A stretch of 48,388 nt of DNA from a virus. Under the pieces are notes generated by a model. The model was not told where the DNA came from. It searched no databases and was given only the letters and a program-made list of their open reading frames with translations. The stretch spans positions 1 to 48,388 of IMG/VR virus record IMGVR_UViG_3300009702_000365. One strand, written 5' to 3'. This document shows, in pieces, positions 16,182 to 25,136 of this stretch. Position numbers and translations under genes: made by a program. Every line of letters starts with the position of its first letter. Positions within the stretch are counted from its first letter, which is position 1.

Positions 16182-19100
16182 TTAATTTTTTTTTTTAGAT
16201 GCAGTCTTAAAGTCCTGCATATTAAAGGATTTCTTATCCTTTTTCTTGTCCTTCTTATCCTTTTTGCGATCTCTATCCTGATCTTTAACGTGTTGTACAC
16301 AATTATGTACAGAACAGAGATTTGCAACATAAGATTCATCACCAGCAACTTCTAAATTATAAACTTTGCCTGAATAAATCTGCTTGGTTACTTCTAAAAT
16401 TCTACCATAAGTGCATGCCGCCATCGCAAATCTTCTTCCTCTTTTATATATATTCACAAACTTTTTCTCGGGGAAATAGGAAGATAGTTTATAAGAATTA
16501 GAAGCATTTATGTGAAGAGACCATTGGTCAAAACATTTATTACGATCAAGTGGACCACCAGTAACTTGCCTAAATTGCATTGTACTTGTAATTCCACATC
16601 GGTCTGTAAGTAACAACAACTGCTGTACTAATTGTTGAGATGCAGAAGCCATCGATATTTTATTTAACCCCTCATGATTATAAACACATCCATCACCGCG
16701 AATATAACCAGCAAGAAAAGCCTTCTGAATAGATGGTGCTGCGCTCATAAGTGATTTAGAAAGCTTCTTAGTTCGCGCTCCTTTCCCTACGTGTTTACAA
16801 CACAATTCAGCAAATGATCTACTGTATATTGTGACAATTTCCACTAATGAGCTTGAAGTACCTTGCCTGGATTTTACTGGACATCCTAAAACGTTTTGTC
16901 CGAAATCATACAGTTCATCAACAAGCATTTTATCTTTTTTTGCATTCAAAGAAAATACCGCTCGGAATCCTTTTTCTGTACGATTGGCATATTTTGTAGT
17001 TGCTCCATTGTGACCACATTGCCATTCTGAAACTATGCTTTCTGTCCCCTCACAGTGTCCCTCAGATGCATATATTCCTAACACAAATGCAGTTCTTTCA
17101 TCTATATTTTCATCCGTCATTTCCAAATTAAGGGTAGGTGTGTGAACGCAATCACCTATTCGCAACTCTCTTGCTGGAATAAATTCAGATTTCTCAGCAT
17201 ATTCAGTAGGTATGCCCGATTTGCCATCTTTTAGCTTTTTCAAAGAATAGATAGGATGTTCAGATGTAACCCACAATTTATATGGTAATCCACTAACCTT
17301 AATTCCTATAGATTCTTCCTCTACATGATGCTCTAGACATCGCATTACTTTGCGAGGATGCCCCTTATGAGTAATAACCAAATCTCCCACCTCAACCTTT
17401 TCTATAGGTTTGAAACTACCATCGTCCATAGTTACCGTAGTTCCCGGTAAACAACATCGCTCAAATTTGGCGTCACCAGCTTCATTTTTGCCACCGGTAC
17501 TCTTGTTACAAACTGCCCAAGGGTTATACTTAAAATGCTCACCTTTGTAGGTAACACCCTTTTCTGACTTGGCTTCTTTGCCCACAAATAGTGAGTCATA
17601 TGCTTGGGCAAGTAGAGTTTGCTGTTCTCGTACAGTAAGTTGTTGCCACCTGGAGAGATTGCTACGTAAATCTGCATTAACCCTGCGATCTTGTGCCAAT
17701 GCTGTTACAATGGCATTCTGCTCTTCTGGCGGAAAAAACGGAGTTTGAGTAATAAACTCTTCTCTAGTAGCTCCTGATGCATGTATTAAATCTACGATAT
17801 TATCGCTTGGCATCTGTTCTATGTCTTCTATTTTCCTGTCCAGGTCATTTAGGGCATTATCGAATTCCGATTGAGCATTTTTGCCTTTGAGTCGCCGCTG
17901 TATTCGCTCACGATCTGTTTCACCCTTTTCGCCTCTCATTCTGCGAAGTATTCTTTGCCGATCATCATCTCTGACCTTCTGCTCATGTGGTTCTATAGGA
18001 GTTCCATCTTCTGAGACGGGAATGCCTGCACCTTGGGCCTTTTTATGCTGTTTTAGATTAAATGACTTGGTCACTTCACCACAAGACTTGCACTTTTGCT
18101 TGATCGGGTCTCTATTAAAATCCTTAATCTGAACCTTGACAACTTTATCATTTTCTACAGATGCCTTCTTGTCAGTCCAGTTTTCTTTTCTGTTCTTGTC
18201 ATTAACGTAGGCGCTATATGACTTACCCTTGTCTAAGTCTTCGTGACATCCACATTCACCCTTGTTTTTCCCGCAACCACAAGGACACTTCTCTGTCTTA
18301 GCAGTCTTGAAGTCCTTCATATTAAATGACTTCTTAGGATTGTTTTCAGCACCCTGCCCAGGTGCTAGTTCGTGACCAGACGCTTCTTCTCTGCGATTGC
18401 GCTCTTTCTGAGTTTGTTCTACGTTGTTTTGGTCTTGATCGTGGCACCACTCAAATGGCGGCGAGGTATCAGTTGTTGGCGAATAACCTCTCTTCTCGCC
18501 TTCCTTCTCTCGCATTGCTTGCATGCGAGCTTCCATGTTACCAAAAATCTCTGCTGGACGAGGCTTGCGGGTTTCGCCTGGCTTCAGGCGCATCTTATTT
18601 TCTTCGGGGACGTTGCGGTTGATCTCGAAACGCTTGTTAATATATCCACCAACTATGTCGCCATCGGGGTTGACATATTCACGAGAGAACTTATCCATAG
18701 CATTAGCGCGCCATAAAGCTTCACCACAAACAGTCTTGTTATCATCAATTACGATGCCATCAAGACAGTGATGGCGGCAGATATATTCAGAAACTACATC
18801 TCCAGTACCTGGCAGACCGCCACCTTTGCCGCGAAGTTTAGGGCAAATGCGTTTCTCGCTGGGACCGTACAACATATATTGCTGCCCGAACTGATCGGCA
18901 GCAGTCTTGATCATTGCTTGCTTATTATTTAAGACATGATCGCTCAAATTGAATTTGATTATACCTTTTGGATTATGTTCACTCATAACTGGTTGCTCCA
19001 CAGTGCTAGTTCCTAAAGCAGCAGGGGCAACGAAATTCTCATAAACGATACCTAAGAATTGTCTTGCCTTATCCTGTTCATTATGCCCTAAAACCTGAAT

Positions 19101-19802
19101 CGCCTCTAGAGCGTCATTGGCATCATTTTGGAGCGCCCGGCTTACCGCCCCTAAAATCTCCTGCTTTGCCTTCTCTGAAATCGTATCTCCCTCTCCTCTG
19201 TCTCCTTGGTAGGCCACAAGAGAATATAGATACTGTTCGATAAACTTTCCCTTCTCCACTTCGTCCACAGGATCAGGTGCTATTACTTCAGACTGAGCAG
19301 TTCGAGATGCCATCGGCATCGCCATCTGAGCCTGATCTCTTTGAACTTGTTTCTGGTCCTGATTGGCATCAATCAGAGATTTCAGCCGATCAAAGTGGGT
19401 TTTAAGTTCCTCTGGCTGTACGACTCGGTCTGTTGCCTTCTGAAACTGCTCGACCGTTGGACCGAGTTGCTCATCATCAATTGTTTGTCTCAACACCGTC
19501 AAATCATCTGCTTCTAGCAGCGCTCTAATTTCTGGCTGCTGACTGATAACTTGAGCATATGGCTTATATTCTGGCAATGCCAACAACCTTTGTATCTCAT
19601 CTATAAGAGGAAGGTTCTGGGCTTGTTGCAAAATTGCCTGTTGATCTGCATCCCTCGCAGTATCAACCACATCTTCTGTTTGGATATCTACATTCTCATC
19701 AGGATCGTACATATCCTCTAGAGTGCTAAATCCTCTTTGAACAGCAGGGCTAGCATCCGTACTGGGTACTGCTTCCGAATACTTTTTGAGATTAAACGCC
19801 AC
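16182..19802 (-). CDS. Cys-rich structural-type protein with intein
   Basis: 1206-aa precursor, 822 aa after splicing. I favour a GTG start at 19802: GGAAAG lies about 4 nt upstream, the gene then follows the preceding stop directly, and the product begins with an FNLKKY motif. An ATG at 19835 in the same frame, without Shine-Dalgarno, is the alternative. Features: an N-terminal helical region; a Cys-containing domain (ICP...ICRHHC...VCGEALW); a segment MDKFSREY...GGYINKRFE; a CPCGCGKNKGECGC cluster; and KCKSCGE. The motif SFN[LM][KQ]...K.A occurs three times (18300-18329, 18036-18065, 16200-16229). The C-terminal NPWAVC...FERC-CVQHVK region carries the intein; a Lys/Asp-rich tail ends in A11. 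Probably a virion protein; function unknown. Confidence 0.8.
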   Translation of the reverse strand: MAFNLKKYSEAVPSTDASPAVQRGFSTLEDMYDPDENVDIQTEDVVDTARDADQQAILQQAQNLPLIDEIQRLLALPEYKPYAQVISQQPEIRALLEADDLTVLRQTIDDEQLGPTVEQFQKATDRVVQPEELKTHFDRLKSLIDANQDQKQVQRDQAQMAMPMASRTAQSEVIAPDPVDEVEKGKFIEQYLYSLVAYQGDRGEGDTISEKAKQEILGAVSRALQNDANDALEAIQVLGHNEQDKARQFLGIVYENFVAPAALGTSTVEQPVMSEHNPKGIIKFNLSDHVLNNKQAMIKTAADQFGQQYMLYGPSEKRICPKLRGKGGGLPGTGDVVSEYICRHHCLDGIVIDDNKTVCGEALWRANAMDKFSREYVNPDGDIVGGYINKRFEINRNVPEENKMRLKPGETRKPRPAEIFGNMEARMQAMREKEGEKRGYSPTTDTSPPFEWCHDQDQNNVEQTQKERNRREEASGHELAPGQGAENNPKKSFNMKDFKTAKTEKCPCGCGKNKGECGCHEDLDKGKSYSAYVNDKNRKENWTDKKASVENDKVVKVQIKDFNRDPIKQKCKSCGEVTKSFNLKQHKKAQGAGIPVSEDGTPIEPHEQKVRDDDRQRILRRMRGEKGETDRERIQRRLKGKNAQSEFDNALNDLDRKIEDIEQMPSDNIVDLIHASGATREEFITQTPFFPPEEQNAIVTALAQDRRVNADLRSNLSRWQQLTVREQQTLLAQAYDSLFVGKEAKSEKGVTYKGEHFKYNPWAVCNKSTGGKNEAGDAKFERCCLPGTTVTMDDGSFKPIEKVEVGDLVITHKGHPRKVMRCLEHHVEEESIGIKVSGLPYKLWVTSEHPIYSLKKLKDGKSGIPTEYAEKSEFIPARELRIGDCVHTPTLNLEMTDENIDERTAFVLGIYASEGHCEGTESIVSEWQCGHNGATTKYANRTEKGFRAVFSLNAKKDKMLVDELYDFGQNVLGCPVKSRQGTSSSLVEIVTIYSRSFAELCCKHVGKGARTKKLSKSLMSAAPSIQKAFLAGYIRGDGCVYNHEGLNKISMASASQQLVQQLLLLTDRCGITSTMQFRQVTGGPLDRNKCFDQWSLHINASNSYKLSSYFPEKKFVNIYKRGRRFAMAACTYGRILEVTKQIYSGKVYNLEVAGDESYVANLCSVHNCVQHVKDQDRDRKKDKKDKKKDKKSFNMQDFKTASKKKN
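16186..16196 (-). other. A11 homopolymer at gene end, possible slippage site
   Basis: Eleven consecutive A residues on the coding strand encode the final Lys residues of the upstream gene, just before TAA. Adding one A reads through as KKKKLT and continues in frame into the ATG of the 164-aa gene. This is read directly from the sequence; use as a slippage signal is inferred. Confidence 0.5.
16302..17453 (-). other. Intein in Cys-rich structural protein (384 aa)
   Basis: Starts at the second Cys of FERC-CLPGTTV and ends SVHN before +1 Cys (CVQHVK). Block A PIEKVEVGDLV, block B VTSEHPIYSL, homing motifs VLGIYASEG and LAGYIRGDG, block F VYNLEVAGDESYVAN. All canonical class 1 residues are present. 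Splicing leaves adjacent Cys-Cys in the extein, within a Cys-containing C-terminal region. Confidence 0.93.
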
Positions 19803-19803
19803 A

Positions 19804-20808
19804 TTACTTTCCGTTGTAGTAGTCTGCCAGCCCATCAAAGAGTTTATCTACAGACGCTCTGTGGATATTCTTACGCTCTACATCTGTTCCTAAAACGTCA
19901 TCTAACAAATGGCTTTCTGCCTTCTTAGCAGGCTCTGACTTGTCCCACTCTTTACGAGCGGCCTGTTTCTTCATGGTGACATCTTCTTCAGACTGTTTGA
20001 TCGATTCCCCTACAGTCTTGTCAGGAAGTTGATCGAAACCATCATTACCCCAAATATCCATTGAGTTTTCCGGCATTTTCTGGTTACCTACATGCTCAAC
20101 AGTGGAAACATTTGCTACAGAAGCGGTCTTACCCTGGATAACATCCTGGTGCGACATTTTATTCTGTAGTTCTTCCCAGTACTGTTGCTTCTGATCGGAA
20201 GCCAACTTTTCCTTAGCTGCTTGGCTTTCCTTAATATGTTCATCACCACGGGGCTGAGTTGCCAATTCTGCTAATCTGCCACTATCCCAAATACTATTGG
20301 GGTTCATTGACTGCCCCATGTAACCACCAGTCTTATTTTCATTCTGACCATACTCTGGATTATATCCCGCAGGAATAACAGCGTGGTCATTTGCGTTGTC
20401 CAAGAGATTTGATGAGAGAGAATTTCTGGTATCGCCTATCGGTGGTGCTGACTCGGTAGCAATCTGATTACAGAACTTCTGAGCTGCCCTTTCCAGTTTC
20501 TTCCCTCGCAATCCATCGTTCATGGCATCCTTAGCGAAGGCGACAACGTGCTCTCGGGCAATACCCACATGAGCGCGGTCGGCAGCAAATTCTAGCTCAC
20601 CAATAATGTTTCTCAGTTCTTCGTTCTGCACACCTCTAAAGTCTGAATCAGTTACAGACGAAAAGATATCCATTCCACTGACTGGTGCTTCCTCTTGGCG
20701 AGTGTTATTTTTAGCGTGAGCCGCCTTGGTGAAAACAACATCCTTCGTGATGCCGTTCAACAGACTACTCATTACATCGTTATTGTAACTATGTCCTGAT
20801 AGTTTCAT
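19804..20808 (-). CDS. Hypothetical 334-aa structural-type protein
   Basis: ATG with AAGGGT 8 nt upstream. Polar, largely helical, no membrane segment. It contains an Ala-rich helical stretch (AADRAHVGIAREHVVAFAKDA), a disordered Asn/Gln-rich middle and a charged C-terminus with several KKA.../K.A patches. Family not recognised. It lies between the GTG-started intein gene (adjacent to its stop) and the 178-aa gene (10-bp gap) in the structural operon. Confidence 0.8.
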   Translation of the reverse strand: MKLSGHSYNNDVMSSLLNGITKDVVFTKAAHAKNNTRQEEAPVSGMDIFSSVTDSDFRGVQNEELRNIIGELEFAADRAHVGIAREHVVAFAKDAMNDGLRGKKLERAAQKFCNQIATESAPPIGDTRNSLSSNLLDNANDHAVIPAGYNPEYGQNENKTGGYMGQSMNPNSIWDSGRLAELATQPRGDEHIKESQAAKEKLASDQKQQYWEELQNKMSHQDVIQGKTASVANVSTVEHVGNQKMPENSMDIWGNDGFDQLPDKTVGESIKQSEEDVTMKKQAARKEWDKSEPAKKAESHLLDDVLGTDVERKNIHRASVDKLFDGLADYYNGK

Positions 20809-20818
20809 AATTCTACCC

Positions 20819-21355
20819 TTATACCTTTTCTACCAATTTGCCTGAGCTAGCGCCTCTCATTGCTGGAACCTTCAATTCCAAACCACCACCACCAATGGTA
20901 AACTTCGTCCCCATTGGGTCAGGAGAGAAAGTAGCAGACATCATCTCGGCATCCCTCAATTCATTCAGAAAACTAGCAACAATGCGCGCAACCCTGGGAC
21001 CATACTGAGCTTCCAAAGATTGTTCAAATCCTGCACTATCTCCCGTAGTTTGAGTTTGTGGAGTGCCAAATTCGCCACTCATCTGAATTTCATCAGGACC
21101 GGGACGGGTCTGGCTTCCACCCATATCAGCACCTTCAGGCATTCCACGCTCTGGGTCAAGTCCACCTGAATTCATTGCATTCTGCAAATCATCAGGAACA
21201 TTTGGCGCAACTTCTTTTTTGTCCATAATAGAGCCAGGGGCTAATGCAATTTTATCTGCAAGAGACTTGAATACATCAGTATTCAGCATGGATTCGTGTT
21301 TGAATCCACCCTGATTGACCTGATGTTTATTTTTCCCAACAGGCACAATACTCAT
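20819..21355 (-). CDS. Hypothetical 178-aa protein
   Basis: ATG preceded by AGGAG at about 8 nt. The N-terminal two thirds are polar and Gly/Pro-rich, probably disordered. The C-terminal third is ordered: a helix (YGPRVARIVASFLNEL) followed by short strands (TKFTIGGGGLELKVP). No family recognised. Adjacent to other short structural-operon genes. Confidence 0.8.
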   Translation of the reverse strand: MSIVPVGKNKHQVNQGGFKHESMLNTDVFKSLADKIALAPGSIMDKKEVAPNVPDDLQNAMNSGGLDPERGMPEGADMGGSQTRPGPDEIQMSGEFGTPQTQTTGDSAGFEQSLEAQYGPRVARIVASFLNELRDAEMMSATFSPDPMGTKFTIGGGGLELKVPAMRGASSGKLVEKV

Positions 21356-21370
21356 TGATAGGCTCCTATA

Positions 21371-21562
21371 TTAGCGGTCTGCAACCATTTCAGCTACATA
21401 CTCTGGTGGATACAGCGTTTGCCAGAAATCTTTGAACCATTCCTTCTCTTCGCTAGTGAGGTTAGCAACCTTAATACCCGCCATTGCCTCGGAGTATTCG
21501 ATTGGGTATTCCTTGTTGGAAGAAAGTGATGCAAAGAAAACCAACTTTTGCAGTCGGTCCAT
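21371..21562 (-). CDS. Small 63-aa helical protein, paralogue of 28179-28367
   Basis: ATG with AAGG upstream. The C-terminal half LTSEEKEWFKDFWQTLYPPEY aligns with LSSKNKKYLKRYFSTIYPRSY of the 62-aa protein at 28179-28367, and both continue with a V-A-containing helix. Similar size and operon position suggest a duplicated small virion or assembly factor. No known family recognised. Confidence 0.75.
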   Translation of the reverse strand: MDRLQKLVFFASLSSNKEYPIEYSEAMAGIKVANLTSEEKEWFKDFWQTLYPPEYVAEMVADR

Positions 21563-21607
21563 CGAAGCGACCTTCCTGAACTTAGATGCAAGTTGAGCAG
21601 ATACCGG

Positions 21608-22150
21608 CTAACCGGGTTGCTTCTTGTTATCACCCTTTGCCTTGCCAGGATTAGTTGACTCGCCCTTCTGATAGTTAGGGTCGTTGTTAATCAAGACTTT
21701 TGGCTCTGGATTTTCATCGTCGCCAGGTGAGGCTTCTGTATGATCCTCAGTGACTTTACCTGCGTCATCTGATTCACCCATTTCTTTGCCGCATTTGGCC
21801 TCCTTTGTTTCGACTTCTTCGGCTGCACCTTCCTTGTCAGACTGCTCGTGATCTTTTTGGTCGGTCGTGCCACCCTGATCTGGACGAGCATTACCACCTT
21901 GCTTCGGGGATTCAGGATTATTCGTCATATCCTCTTCACCCTCAGTATTGACCACTTGCCCACGCATTTGACCGCGTGGTTCGTCGTCAGTATCCATTCC
22001 GATACCAGGAGCTGCCTTGTCAGAAGCCTCTTTGATCTGTTGTGAAGCTGCATTCGCAGCAGCGTCCTTCATCAGATTTGCAACCCAATCAGACCATTTT
22101 GGTGCGTTACCGGCTGGGTTAGCGATTCTATTGGTGATGAGCTTCATCAT
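21608..22150 (-). CDS. Acidic low-complexity 180-aa protein
   Basis: ATGATG start with AGGAGA just upstream, after a ~100-bp gap. A short N-terminal helix (WSDWVANLMKDAAANAASQQ) is followed by a long Asp/Glu/Gly/Lys/Asn-rich region that is almost certainly disordered, ending in a basic Gly/Lys tail. The two Cys-free flanks bracket one KCGKEMGES patch. Scaffold-like or decoration roles are possible but not shown. Confidence 0.75.
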   Translation of the reverse strand: MMKLITNRIANPAGNAPKWSDWVANLMKDAAANAASQQIKEASDKAAPGIGMDTDDEPRGQMRGQVVNTEGEEDMTNNPESPKQGGNARPDQGGTTDQKDHEQSDKEGAAEEVETKEAKCGKEMGESDDAGKVTEDHTEASPGDDENPEPKVLINNDPNYQKGESTNPGKAKGDNKKQPG

Positions 22151-22249
22151 ATCTCTCCTATAACTCTACTGGACTAAGAACATCTTACTCTTGGACACAA
22201 TTAGACCTTAGTCCTTTCGGTATTATGTGTAAGTTACGCCAAAATCCCG
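22151..22249. other. Intergenic gap with inverted repeat 22171-22178 / 22207-22214
   Basis: An 8-bp perfect inverted repeat (ggactaag...cttagtcc) with a 28-nt loop lies between the 648-aa gene and the acidic gene, in what would be the 5' leader of the latter. No T-tract follows it on the minus strand. It could be a leader structure or protein-binding site; I see no convincing promoter. Confidence 0.45.
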
Positions 22250-24196
22250 TTATCCCTCTTTTTCTTTCAAAAGAACACCGAATTCTGGCAACTTCGGGAG
22301 ATTCACATCTCCATGCTCTTCAATATACTTGTCGATAACATCGGCCAAGTCCTTTGTAATTGGATCAATGGCGTCTGCTATTTTGGCTAGCATTTCATTT
22401 TGCGTACTAGCTTGCTCCCATTCTCGTCTTCTTCGTATCTGTAGATCATCAGGTATTTGTACATGTCCTGTGCCCTGTTCAACTGGTTCAGGCGCAGATG
22501 GAAGATTTTCTGCGTTTAGTATATCTACAGACGGACTATCTTTTGTCGGGGACTCTTCTGGTACTGCGATATCTTCGGTGGCCTCTTCTGGCATTACCTG
22601 CTTTGTAGACTGCCTGCCTGCATCTAACTGGTCCAACACAGCATCGATCAACGGAGTGAATCCCGCTGCTGCATTAGACATACTTAGTTCTCTCAATGCT
22701 GTAGCAGCACTATCTATATCTCCTGCTCGTTCCGTTATACTATGAGCTATTGCGGACGCTTGTCCCAAATCAAGCTCGGCAGGAGCAGGAGTAGGAGTAG
22801 GAGCAAAAGGAGCAGAAGGTGCAGCGGTGGATGGCGTAGATGGTGTAGACGGTGTAGTACCTGGCGTAACCTCTACATCAGTGGTTGTCTTGTCTCTCTC
22901 TGCCGGTGCCACATCTCCTTCCAACCAATTCTGAATTTGTCTGTGTAGTTCGAAATCGTGTACATTCTCTTCGGTGGGGACTGGAGAAACATCCCCTGGT
23001 TTGGAAACCAGCGAATCATTAAGCCTGTTAATTTGGCGAAGTGCCAAATCGTGACCACGAAGATCAAGAGGATTTTCGGCAATGCCATCTATGACTTGGC
23101 CTAGAACCATATATTCGTTGGCAATCACCTCACCTTGATTCTTTGCACCATAAGGTCGAGTTCCCATCATTGCTTCGTGAGTACGAAGAGAATGCATTGA
23201 GGCATAAATATCATCAACTGCGTCATCCACTTCCATCCTTGATCGGCTCAGTTGTTTTGCTAATTCTATTGCTTTGTTGAAAACTCGGGCATTGTATGTT
23301 TTTTGCCCGTGGATTTCCCGAGCTAATTCAAGAATCTGTTGAGAGGTTTGATCCCAATTGGTGGGGTCTAGTCCCTCAATGGTTTGTTTGACTTTTTGGG
23401 CAATTGCTAGGTTTTCAGGCGAATAATATTGCGTTTCTTGGACTAAATTTCGACTATCACGTTGAATACGCTGAATCTGAATACGCATTGCACGAGCTTG
23501 GGTGGATATATGCGAAATCTTTTGAGCAAGGAATTGAATCTCACTCATTAAGTCCAAATCATCGCCGTACCGTCTCCGACGCTTTCCTTTGTCTCCCCAG
23601 CCAAAAGGACTAAAGTTCTCTTTGCCAGGCGTTAGAAAACGACTCCACCAACTTCTTCGAGACGGTGCGGCTACCTTAAAAGGGCGTGTTGAAACTGCCT
23701 CCTTCCGCAGAATATCACCTAGTAGGTCGATATGAGATAGGATCATATTGATCTTCTCTTCATCAACTTGCTCTTCTCTAAAGATGCCAACAGCTTCTCG
23801 AACAGCGTTGATGTGATTTTCCATACCCCATTCCTGTCCTAATTCGCTCAGGAAGGACAAGTGAGATTCTTTGAAAAGATCAGGATGACTGCCTACAACT
23901 TGAGCATACTTTGAAGTCCACTCATCATTGTGGTAATCCTGACCATCTTGGTATTCTTTCAGACAAGACAAGACAATATCTTGCATTGATCCACCTGTTT
24001 TCGCCCTCTTTCGACGCACACAGTTGGACACTGCTCTTTCTTGTTTCAGAACGTAGCCAATAACTCCGACATATTGGGCAACTTTGTTGAGTGATGCTGT
24101 TTTGATTAGGTTATCTACAGCATTGGCACTTTTGTGCCTACCCGACTGGTCCAGTTTATCGGCTAGTTCTATCAAATAATTTTGTAGATTAGCCAT
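22250..24196 (-). CDS. 648-aa putative virion protein with ADKLD helix
   Basis: ATG preceded by CGGAGA at 7 nt. The N-terminal ~35 residues form a helix LADKLDQSGRHKSANAVDNL, resembling the C-terminus of the 1262-aa protein. Residues ~50-165 are helical, followed by a basic Trp/Arg patch, a long coiled-coil-like region (about 215-340), a Thr/Pro/Ser/Ala-rich linker (TPSTPSTPST) and a charged helical C-terminus. No membrane segment. No family recognised. Architecture and location fit a structural or internal virion protein. Confidence 0.8.
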   Translation of the reverse strand: MANLQNYLIELADKLDQSGRHKSANAVDNLIKTASLNKVAQYVGVIGYVLKQERAVSNCVRRKRAKTGGSMQDIVLSCLKEYQDGQDYHNDEWTSKYAQVVGSHPDLFKESHLSFLSELGQEWGMENHINAVREAVGIFREEQVDEEKINMILSHIDLLGDILRKEAVSTRPFKVAAPSRRSWWSRFLTPGKENFSPFGWGDKGKRRRRYGDDLDLMSEIQFLAQKISHISTQARAMRIQIQRIQRDSRNLVQETQYYSPENLAIAQKVKQTIEGLDPTNWDQTSQQILELAREIHGQKTYNARVFNKAIELAKQLSRSRMEVDDAVDDIYASMHSLRTHEAMMGTRPYGAKNQGEVIANEYMVLGQVIDGIAENPLDLRGHDLALRQINRLNDSLVSKPGDVSPVPTEENVHDFELHRQIQNWLEGDVAPAERDKTTTDVEVTPGTTPSTPSTPSTAAPSAPFAPTPTPAPAELDLGQASAIAHSITERAGDIDSAATALRELSMSNAAAGFTPLIDAVLDQLDAGRQSTKQVMPEEATEDIAVPEESPTKDSPSVDILNAENLPSAPEPVEQGTGHVQIPDDLQIRRRREWEQASTQNEMLAKIADAIDPITKDLADVIDKYIEEHGDVNLPKLPEFGVLLKEKEG

Positions 24197-24207
24197 TTGG
24201 TTCTCCG

Positions 24208-24765
24208 TTATTCTACACCGACCATAATCTGTCCTTTAGGATAGAATATTTCATCCTCATATCTTACGCCATTCGGTTGGATGTTTCCTATTATGAAAGC
24301 ACGTATGTCGTCAACATCACGGTCCCAAGTCACTAGAATCATGTTGCCAGTCGTGTACGCATGAAAAGTATAATGAGGCTCAACCGTCCTCCATCCCGCA
24401 TATGCCCCGTGTCTGTTAATGTAATCAAATCCAATTACTTCTCGTCTTGCAATGGCGTCAGAAATCATGTCGTCGGCTATTGGGTAGATGATCTCACGAG
24501 TTGCATTAGGTATTAAGTTTTCATTTATTGTCGGGATTTCACTCCTATAGTCATCAACGGGTGGTTCTGCGGGAATCTCTGGTGTATTAATTCCCGGTTT
24601 TTCCGGCAATTCGGGAGCTTCTTCCACATCATCTGTCAGATAATTATCAAGATTAGTTTCATCGACCAACTTACTAGGAGTATCGTCTCCCCAATCCACA
24701 TCTTCGATGTCTTCTTGCCAGGACTGAGATAGTTTCTTCACACTTGCATTAACGATGCGGAGCAT
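24208..24765 (-). CDS. WYL-like domain protein without HTH
   Basis: 185 aa. ATG preceded by AAGGG. An acidic, Pro-rich N-terminal half is followed (about residues 105-180) by a region resembling a WYL domain: a strand IGFDYINRHGAYAGWRTVEP, then TGNMILVTWDRDVDDIR and a following AFIIGNI strand. WYL domains usually act as ligand or nucleic-acid sensors in bacterial regulators and defence proteins, attached to a helix-turn-helix. None is visible here, so a virion or modulator role is possible. Assignment is by pattern. Confidence 0.6.
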   Translation of the reverse strand: MLRIVNASVKKLSQSWQEDIEDVDWGDDTPSKLVDETNLDNYLTDDVEEAPELPEKPGINTPEIPAEPPVDDYRSEIPTINENLIPNATREIIYPIADDMISDAIARREVIGFDYINRHGAYAGWRTVEPHYTFHAYTTGNMILVTWDRDVDDIRAFIIGNIQPNGVRYEDEIFYPKGQIMVGVE

Positions 24766-24767
24766 TT

Positions 24768-25136
24768 TTAGCCCTTTTTGAAAGAAATCTCAGCCTTGTT
24801 ATCATCCTTGGACACAATTATTACTTCGTGTCCAACATTAATACCGTTGCTTTTGAAGAAACCTAGATTCGCTTCAATCGCCATAACACACTTGCCACCA
24901 CTTCTGACCGATCTTGTAGACATAGGGGTGATGTCCTTGATCGAGATAATCCGATTGCTCGCATCGACAAATGCAATGTCTAGTGGAATGTATGTGTCCT
25001 TACCCCAGAATCCAGCTTCCAAGAACATTGGAAACTTAAAAAGCATTCCCTCGTTCTGAGGTAAATTCTTGACACCCATCAAGCCTTTAGACAGGCTTGC
25101 GGCGTCGTCGGCGATTGTGGCTATCAAGTTTGCCAT
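24768..25136 (-). CDS. DUF192 family protein
   Basis: 122 aa, close to the family's domain length. Family hallmarks in order: KGLMGVKNLP, EGMLFKFP, FWGKDTYIPLDIAFVD, ISIKDITPMS, and a MAIEANLGFF...GINVGHEV end. DUF192 proteins are small beta-rich proteins of unknown biochemical role, in bacteria often secreted. No signal peptide is visible here. ATG has AGAGGA at 7 nt and overlaps the upstream gene by 50 bp. Presence inside a structural operon is unusual. Confidence 0.88.
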   Translation of the reverse strand: MANLIATIADDAASLSKGLMGVKNLPQNEGMLFKFPMFLEAGFWGKDTYIPLDIAFVDASNRIISIKDITPMSTRSVRSGGKCVMAIEANLGFFKSNGINVGHEVIIVSKDDNKAEISFKKG

